This document shows, piece after piece, positions 28,516-35,500 of a DNA stretch of 64,000 bases; position 1 is the first letter of the stretch; the number at the start of each line of letters is the position of its first letter. The notes under the pieces were generated by a model that saw only the letters and a program-made list of their open reading frames with translations, was not told the DNA's origin and did no database searches. This DNA comes from Oscillatoria nigro-viridis PCC 7112 (GTDB taxonomy: Bacteria > Cyanobacteriota > Cyanobacteriia > Cyanobacteriales > Microcoleaceae). The stretch covers positions 372,001 to 436,000 of the forward strand of contig NC_019729.1 of assembly GCF_000317475.1 (NCBI RefSeq), given 5' to 3'. The position numbers and the translations under genes were made by a program.

Positions 28516-29379
28516 TTGCTGAGAACGGTGAAAGGAGTTGCCCAAAAAGCCCGAAGGGTGGGTGGCAGGCTGCCCGCAAGTACGCCCCGGCGCTGGGCGA
28601 AGCTGAATCTGCTGGCAACATTGGTGCGCCGGGACTTGGAAGCTCAATACAAAGGCTCGATTCTGGGCAATTTGTGGCCGCTGCTGAATCAGCTATCGCA
28701 ATTGGTGATTTACACATACGTATTTTCGATCGTCCTCAAGGTAAAGCTAAGCCTTGCAGGCTTCCCAGAAAACAGCGACATTACATTTGGAGTCTGGTTG
28801 TTTGCAGGTTTGCTGCCTTGGACTGCCTTCACCAGCGGTTTGATCAAGTCGGGAGTATCGGTGGTGGGGCAGCCGAATTTAGTGAAAAAAGTGGTATTTC
28901 CTCTCGGTTTGCTGCCCCTAGTGCCGATTTTTACAGCTTTTCTTGAAAGTTCTCTGGGTTTAGCAGCTTTGATTGTCATAGTAGCAGTGTCGTCGCAAAA
29001 GCTCAACGCTACTTTATGCTTGCTGCCGCTGGTGTGGGTGCCTCAGTTGCTGATAACTGCTGGTTTGGGATATTTGACAGCGGGCTTGACTGTATTTTTG
29101 CGAGACATTCCTCAGACATTAGGTGTTATTCTAAATTTTTGGTTTTATTTGACGCCGATCGTCTACCCAGCATCAGTAATCCCCCAAGAGTGGCGAGTGT
29201 GGATATTTTGGCTGAATCCAATGGCCGCCATCTCGGAGGTTTATCGAGACCTCATACTGCTTGGAGAAGTTAAGCATTGGGGCGAATGGGGTGTCGCCAC
29301 GCTAATTTCTGCTGCTATATTTTGTGGAGGTTTGGCGGTTTACCGGCGTTTGCGTCCCGCTTTTGCTGACGTGCTGTAA
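28516..29379 (+). CDS. ABC-2 type glycan export permease (Wzm-like)
   Basis: About 280 residues with six hydrophobic segments typical of polysaccharide ABC exporters. Family markers are the N-terminal amphipathic LVRRDLEAQYKGSILGNLWPLL, QPNLVKKVVFPLGLLPLV and the C-terminal YLTPIVYP ... LNPMAAISEVYRDLIL. No ATG lies at the start; TTG 28516 or GTG 28530 is likely (LRTVKGVAQKARR). With the ATPase at 29555 it should form an inner-membrane pump for undecaprenyl-linked glycan. It is the first gene of a same-strand cluster reaching 40171. Upstream DNA contains an aagaaggaagaag phrase seen in other dispersed fragments. Confidence 0.92.
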   Translation: MLRTVKGVAQKARRVGGRLPASTPRRWAKLNLLATLVRRDLEAQYKGSILGNLWPLLNQLSQLVIYTYVFSIVLKVKLSLAGFPENSDITFGVWLFAGLLPWTAFTSGLIKSGVSVVGQPNLVKKVVFPLGLLPLVPIFTAFLESSLGLAALIVIVAVSSQKLNATLCLLPLVWVPQLLITAGLGYLTAGLTVFLRDIPQTLGVILNFWFYLTPIVYPASVIPQEWRVWIFWLNPMAAISEVYRDLILLGEVKHWGEWGVATLISAAIFCGGLAVYRRLRPAFADVL

Positions 29380-29430
29380 ATATGTTTGAGATCTACAGTC
29401 AATTCTTCAATCTAAAATCCCAATAAAGGT

Positions 29431-29491
29431 GTTTGTAGTGAGGAATGCAAGTCCTCATAAAAATTAGAGGGCGGTCGTACTAACTACAAAC
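29431..29491. repeat. Palindromic element copy (gtttgtagtgaggaatgcaa)
   Basis: gtttgtagt (29431-29439) and actacaaac (29483-29491) are inverted ends. The left half (gtttgtagtgaggaatgcaa plus gtcct) matches one arm of the perfect hairpin at 52167-52228; the right inner half has diverged. It looks like a decayed MITE-like or palindromic repeat in the spacer between the permease and ATPase genes. Confidence 0.7.
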
Positions 29492-29521
29492 CTATTTTTT
29501 GTTCGAGCGGACCTAATATCA

Positions 29522-29551
29522 ATCTAAAATCTAAAATCTAAAATCTAAAAT
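29522..29551. repeat. Tandem atctaaa heptamer array abutting the ATPase start
   Basis: About four copies of the unit end three bases before ATG 29555, exactly where a ribosome-binding site would be expected; no Shine-Dalgarno sequence is left. Translation may rely on the unstructured A-rich leader. Confidence 0.85.
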
Positions 29552-29554
29552 CGG

Positions 29555-30967
29555 ATGACAGAAAATGTAATTTCACTCAAAAATGTTTCCAAATGCTTTA
29601 AGCGGTACGATCGTCCAGGAGACCGCTTAAAGGAAATTATTTACCCCAGCAAAAAACTGGCTGACGAATTTTGGGCCCTACACGACATCAATCTGGAAAT
29701 TCCTCAAGGACAAACTCTGGGAATCGTCGGTCGCAACGGTTCGGGGAAAAGCACTCTCCTGCAAATAATTGTGGGGACGCTGACTCCTACCGCAGGAAGC
29801 GTCGAGGTTAAAGGGCGAGTCTCCGCTTTGTTGGAACTCGGAAGCGGGTTTAACCCGGAATTTACCGGGCGGCAAAATGTGTTTTTTAACGCTCAGTTGC
29901 TGGGATTCAATCAAAAACAAACTGAAGAAAAGTTTGACGATATCGCTGCTTTTGCTGATATTGGCGATTTCATTGAACAGCCAGTCAAAACTTATTCTAG
30001 CGGTATGTTTGTCAGGCTAGCTTTTGCCGTTGCGACTAGCGTCGAGCCAGATATTTTGGTGGTTGACGAAGCGCTTTCGGTGGGCGACGAAGCTTTTCAA
30101 CGCAAGTGTTTTGCCCGCTTGCAAAGCATTCAAGAAGGTGGCGGAACGATTTTATTTGTTTCTCACGCTGCTACTTCTGTGGTGCAACTTTGTACGTCCG
30201 CGATTTTAATGGATAGCGGTGAATTGCTGCTCGCTCACACTCCGAAGGTGGTAATTTCTAAGTATCAAAAGCTGATTTATGCTGACCCGGATCTGGTTCA
30301 GGGGTTGAAGTCAGATATTCGAGCTCTGAACCAACTGACCAAACAGGAAAGTCAAGACCAGCTTCAGGATGCTAATTTAGACAGCACAAAGACCGAAGTT
30401 AAACCGGATCAATATCTCTCTAAACCCAAGGAATATTACGATGAATTTTACGATCCGGGGATGATACCGTCGAATACGGTAAGGTATCCGTCTCGCGGCG
30501 CGGAAATTATCAACCCCCACATCGAGACGCTGAAGGGAAATCTGGTAAATCACTTGATCGGCCGTCAAGATTATATTTATACTTACTCTGTCATTTTCTC
30601 TCGGTCAACTTCCAAAGTTAGGTTTGGAATGTTGGTTAAAACAATTAGCGGTTTTGAGTTGGCGGGTGCTTCTTTGAAGGCTTCTACTCAGTCAGTTAGG
30701 TATGTGGAAGCGGGAACGACAATTGTAGTGAAGTTTCATTTTAAATGTTTGCTGAATCCGGGTGTTTATTTTCTGAATGCTGGGGTTGTGGGAACGGTAG
30801 ATGGAGATTTAACTTATCTGGATCGCTGTGTTGATGTGGCGATGTTTAGAGTTCAGTCTTGTACTGAGTCCTGCGGTAACGGCATCGTTGACTTGCTGAT
30901 CGAACCGTGTTTAACTGTTGTTAATGCTGATTCTTTAGTGAAAGAGCAGTCAACAGAGGTTATCTAA
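29555..30967 (+). CDS. ABC exporter ATPase with C-terminal cargo-binding domain (Wzt-like)
   Basis: A 470-residue two-part ATPase. The N-terminal 250 residues carry Walker A GRNGSGKST (about 60), the signature YSSGMFVRLAFA (about 147) and Walker B ILVVDEAL (about 167), with the GSGFNPEFTGRQNV segment found in polysaccharide and teichoic-acid exporters. The last 180 residues (about 290-465, YTYSVIFSRSTSKVRFGML ... GVYFLNAGV) are a Wzt_C-like beta-sandwich, which in E. coli O8/O9a recognises the modified glycan end before export. Its presence implies that the substrate here carries a specific terminal cap. It is followed 15 bases later by a methyltransferase gene. Confidence 0.93.
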   Translation: MTENVISLKNVSKCFKRYDRPGDRLKEIIYPSKKLADEFWALHDINLEIPQGQTLGIVGRNGSGKSTLLQIIVGTLTPTAGSVEVKGRVSALLELGSGFNPEFTGRQNVFFNAQLLGFNQKQTEEKFDDIAAFADIGDFIEQPVKTYSSGMFVRLAFAVATSVEPDILVVDEALSVGDEAFQRKCFARLQSIQEGGGTILFVSHAATSVVQLCTSAILMDSGELLLAHTPKVVISKYQKLIYADPDLVQGLKSDIRALNQLTKQESQDQLQDANLDSTKTEVKPDQYLSKPKEYYDEFYDPGMIPSNTVRYPSRGAEIINPHIETLKGNLVNHLIGRQDYIYTYSVIFSRSTSKVRFGMLVKTISGFELAGASLKASTQSVRYVEAGTTIVVKFHFKCLLNPGVYFLNAGVVGTVDGDLTYLDRCVDVAMFRVQSCTESCGNGIVDLLIEPCLTVVNADSLVKEQSTEVI

Positions 30968-30982
30968 AATTTTGTAAAAACA

Positions 30983-32503
30983 ATGAACGATATCAATTTA
31001 GATTTAGTCGAAAATCCGGTTATCAAAGCATTTATTCAAGATCGAGCTAAGTTTCCCGAAAATTTTAAACTGAATATCTGCGAAGACGATGAAATGTATT
31101 TGTTCAGCTTGAACAACGTCAAAGACGATCGCGATCGGGCTTTGGTGCGCTACTATTCGATCGGGCGTCGCATATTGGATACGGTTAAACAAGTTGTAGA
31201 ATGGCATTTTGGCAGTTTTGAAAATGTACCCTCTTTTCTAGATTTTGCCTGCGGTTACGGTAGATTTACCCGGTTTTTGATTCAGGAAATGCCGCCGGAA
31301 CGAATTTGGGTTTCTGACATTTATGCTAACGCGGTTAAGTTTCAAACTGAATACTTGGGCGTCAACGGTATTGTCTCGACGGGAAAACCAGAAAATTATT
31401 TAATTGACCGCAAGTTTGACTGCATTCTGGCTAATTCTTTTTTCAGTCATATGCCGGAAAGAACTTTTACAAGTTGGTTGCAAAATTTGTACGATTTGTT
31501 GACTCCTAACGGCATTTTGATGTTCAGCGTTCACGATGAGTGTTTGCGCCTAGCTAATATAGAAATGCCGGCCAACGGTATTTTGTTTAGTCCTCAAAGC
31601 GAAAGCCAGTCTTTAGATAAGGAGGAATACGGCACAACTTATGTAACTGAAAAGTTTGTGAGAGAATGTGTCGATCGAGTTAGCGGCGGCAAAGCTTTTG
31701 TTCACCGGATAAAAAAAGGCATATGCAGATTTCAGGATTTGTATGTTGTCACAAATGAGCTAGTTAGAGATTTTTCGGAGTTAAAATTCAATCACCACCC
31801 CGAAGGATATATTGATGTGGCGGCTTTTACGAATAAGGAGAATTTGTATCTGGAAGGATGGGTGGCTGATGTGAATCTCGACGGTCGAATAGAGGATCTG
31901 CAAGTGCTGGTAAACGGCGAGGTTGTACAGAGGTGCGAGCCTTTTTACGATCGCCCGGATGTAGCTGGATATTTTGAAACTGATGGGGCTTTGCAGTCGG
32001 GTTGGAGCTGTTATTTACCAAAAAACACTGTAGGGCTGGAGGATGTGTTAACAGTCAAAACAATCAATAACTATGGTTTGGAATGGATTCTGGAAACTTG
32101 CACTGTTAAATCGCTGATTAACCAAAGACAATCGCAGTCTTTGTTGGGGTCTACTCAGACCAAACTCAAATTACTCGAAACTCAGTTAGCGTCAGCTAAG
32201 ATAGAATGGGAGCAAAGCCAAAGTAAGTTAATGATTACTCAAACAAAGTTGGAAGAATCTCAAACTGATTTGCAAGAAGCTCAAACTAAATTAGTTTCAG
32301 CTCAAATGCAATTGGAGCAAACTCAAAATCAGTTAGTATCTGTGCAAATGCAGTTGGAAAAAACAGAAAATCAACTAATTAATGTCAAGCAAGAACTAGA
32401 GCAAGCGAAGTGTCGGGTTTTGGCAATGGAAAGCAGCAAGTTCTGGAAACTGAGAAGCGCGTGGTTTCAAGTCAGGCGATCCTTGGGGTTGGCGGGAGAG
32501 TAG
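30983..32503 (+). CDS. SAM methyltransferase with beta-domain and C-terminal coiled coil (candidate chain terminator/ruler)
   Basis: The 506-residue protein has a class I methyltransferase domain (about 60-240: FLDFACGYGRFTRFL at about 85, then WVSDIYANAVKF, FDCILANSFFSHMP, LLTPNGILMFSVHDE). Residues about 276-375 form a beta-domain with LYLEGWVADVNLDGRI and the FYDRPDVAGYF pattern. From about 385 to 480 a heptad coiled coil repeats TKLxxxQxxL. The C terminus SSKFWKLRSAWFQVRRSLGL is basic and amphipathic, suitable for membrane docking. Methyltransferase, coiled coil and membrane helix beside a Wzm/Wzt pair match the arrangement of WbdD, which caps O9a chains and sets length; there is no kinase domain here. 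The role as a cap or ruler is inference. Confidence 0.85.
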   Translation: MNDINLDLVENPVIKAFIQDRAKFPENFKLNICEDDEMYLFSLNNVKDDRDRALVRYYSIGRRILDTVKQVVEWHFGSFENVPSFLDFACGYGRFTRFLIQEMPPERIWVSDIYANAVKFQTEYLGVNGIVSTGKPENYLIDRKFDCILANSFFSHMPERTFTSWLQNLYDLLTPNGILMFSVHDECLRLANIEMPANGILFSPQSESQSLDKEEYGTTYVTEKFVRECVDRVSGGKAFVHRIKKGICRFQDLYVVTNELVRDFSELKFNHHPEGYIDVAAFTNKENLYLEGWVADVNLDGRIEDLQVLVNGEVVQRCEPFYDRPDVAGYFETDGALQSGWSCYLPKNTVGLEDVLTVKTINNYGLEWILETCTVKSLINQRQSQSLLGSTQTKLKLLETQLASAKIEWEQSQSKLMITQTKLEESQTDLQEAQTKLVSAQMQLEQTQNQLVSVQMQLEKTENQLINVKQELEQAKCRVLAMESSKFWKLRSAWFQVRRSLGLAGE

Positions 32504-32545
32504 CGAGTAAATTTGGTGTGGGAATTAGGGCGAGGGAGATAAATT

Positions 32546-35500
32546 GTGAGTACAAATGACAGCAAACCGTCGGTTTTTATTGTTACCGGAATGCACCGTT
32601 CCGGTACGTCTTTAACAGCTTCTTTGTTTCAGAAAGTCGGGGTTGATATTGGCAAAAAGTTAGTGGGCCCGGCCGACGGAAATGTGAAAGGTCATTTCGA
32701 GAATGTTGATTTTGTGGAGTTTCACAAAAGTGTTTTGCGATCGCACGGTATTGATGAACTCGGCTGTACGTTTGAAAAAACGATTGCGGTAGCACCAGAA
32801 TACGTCGAAATCGCCAAAAGGGCGATCGACCAAAATCAACTTCCTCACAAACATTGGGGTTGGAAAGACCCCCGAACAGCCCTTTTTTGGGATTTTTGGC
32901 TGACTTTGCTCCCCGAAGCTAATTTTATCTGTGTTTATCGATCGCCCTGGGAAGTAGTCGATTCCCTTTACCGCCGGGGAACCGATGTCAGCTTGCTGCA
33001 AAATCCCGAAAAGGCAGTAAAAATGTGGATTCACTACAATCAAAAAGTTTTAGAACTTTACGAACGTTTTCCCCATCGCTGTCTCCTAGCCAACGTTTAT
33101 CCCATCGGCAACACTCCTGAACTTTTCCTCGATCGAGTCAACGAACAATTTAATGTTAACTTAGGTGCGATACCTGCCGACAATTTTGAAGAATCTTTAT
33201 TAGTCAACGATATTGTTAACAGTCACAGACCAACTTTAATAGAAAAATATTTTCCCGAAGCATTAGAACTATATGAACTTTTGGAAAGCCAAGCTGGCAA
33301 TCTGAGCAGCGAATCGAAAGGTGCGATCGATCGAGTTATTAATTTCCCCGCATCTCCAGTATGGCCGTTTGAAGATTGGCTAAAAATCCGCTTGCTGGAA
33401 AAACAGCAAAAAACTAGCTCTTCCGAACTCAAACAGTGGCAAGAACAATTTCACCAGGCCCAGGCGAAAGTGTTGGGGTTAGAGACAGAATTAGGCTCAA
33501 CTCAAGTACAGCTTGCAGGCAAAGAATCAAATTTTCAAGAAGCTTTAGCAAAACTCCTCGGATTAGAAACAGAATTAGGACAAGCTCAGGTACAGCTTGC
33601 AGGCAAAGAATCGCAATTTCAAGAAGCTTTAACAAAAGTCTTAAAATTAGAAGCAGAATTAGGGCAAACTCAGGTACAGCTTGCAGGCAAAGAATCGCAA
33701 TTTCAAGAAGCGTTAGCGAAACTCCTCGGATTAGAAACAGAATTAGGACAAACTCAGGTACAGCTTGCAGGCAAAGAATCGCAATTTCAAACAGCTTTAG
33801 CGAAAGTATTAGAATTAGAAGCAGAATTAGGGCAAACTCAGGTACAATTTGAAGAGACTGAATTTATATTGCAGCAAAAGTTAGCTGAGTTAGTTCAGCT
33901 AGAAACAGCACAAAGTCAAAATCAGGAAAGATTAAAGGATACTCAGGAAAAATTAGAACACTCCCGCCAGGAAAATGAAAATTTTCGGGCAGAGCTTGCT
34001 ATAATCAAGTCTTCAATATGGTGGCAAGGGAGAGAAAAGTTGGGGGAAGTTCAGCGCCAAATCCGCGACTTGTTCCCTAAATTTATTTTTTCGTTAGATC
34101 GACCCACTACTTGGCAAGTTTGCGATTCCAACCTGCTAATTGTGGGCTGGGTTTTTAATCAAAAAAGAGAGACTACAGCAGTCCGCGCCAGAATTAAAGA
34201 CCAGAGTTTCGCAGGCGTTTACGGCATAGATAGAAGTGATATAGCGCTAGCACACTCTAATATTCCGGCTGCGAAGAAATCAGGTTTCACAATTCAATTG
34301 GAAGCGCCTGCCGGACGGCACCAAGTGCTACTGGAAGCCCAAGATGACCGAGGTAAATGGCATATTTTAGCAGCTTATCCGCTGTTAGTTTCAACTATTC
34401 AAGCATCCTTAGATGTACCGGTGGTGTGGGAACAGCGTCAGGGTCAAATTTTGTTTGCTGGTTGGTGCTGCCACCACGATCGCAAAATTGCTAAATTAAG
34501 CTTGTTGTGCGGCGATACTTCTGTAGAATGCGCCTACGGTTTGCGGCGAAAAGATGTCGGCGAAGTGTTTCCCGACTGGGTTAACAGTTCGGAAAGCGGT
34601 TTTGAGGCCCTTGTCGATTTGCCTCCTGGCGAATGGCACGTTTCTCTGCAAGCTGAGTTAGAAACCGGGGAAATTTTGTATTTTCAAGCGCCGAAAAAAT
34701 TGACTGTGCGGCGGTACCATATCTGGCAGCGAAGTGCAGATAAGTTTGAGGAGTTATCAAGGTTTACAGCCGCAATTCAGCAGCGGGCGAAGGAAAGAAA
34801 ACAGCGTCTCGGCAGAATTGTGCCGATGCCTTGGGAAATTGTGAAAGTGCTCCGCCAGTTGGGGAAGATTTATCGCCAGCAAAAACAGTTTAGTGCGCCG
34901 GGAGATTTACTGCCGCCTGCGGGTTTTGTGGTGCCTCAACCCATTGATAGATATGACGCATGGCTGGAGGTGAATCAGTGGAACGATCGCGCGCGCGATT
35001 ACTTGATTTCTCGGTTAAAATCCTGCCGGGAACCCTTGCCCAAAATTTCGGTAGTAATGCCAGTTTACAACCCGCAGATAGATTTTTTAGAAAGTGCGAT
35101 CGCTAGCGCGATCGATCAAGTTTATCAAAACTGGGAACTCTGCATTGCCGATGATTGCAGCACCGATTTCACTGTGGCTGAGACTTTGAAAAACTGGGCC
35201 CAAAAGGACGATCGCATCCGCATTACATTTCGTACAGAAAACGGCAACATCAGCGCAGCAACCAACAGCGCCGCCGCCCTCGCAACAGGCGACATCATCC
35301 TGTTTTTAGACAACGACGACGAACTCACTCCCGACGCATTAGGCGAAGTCGCCCTATATTTTGCCTCGCATCCAGCCACCGATTTTCTCTACTCAGACGA
35401 CGACAAAATCGACACCAAAGGTCGCCGGTTCGCCCCGCAATTCAAACCCGAATGGTCGCCGGAACTGCTGCTTTCCTATATGTATCTCGGTCATTTGTGC

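Noticed and set aside
33436..33852. Plus-frame 138-codon ORF over the coiled-coil repeats
   Set aside because: It is a shadow frame of the 84-bp repeat inside the giant transferase gene; the translation is a Ser/Arg repeat without independent support.
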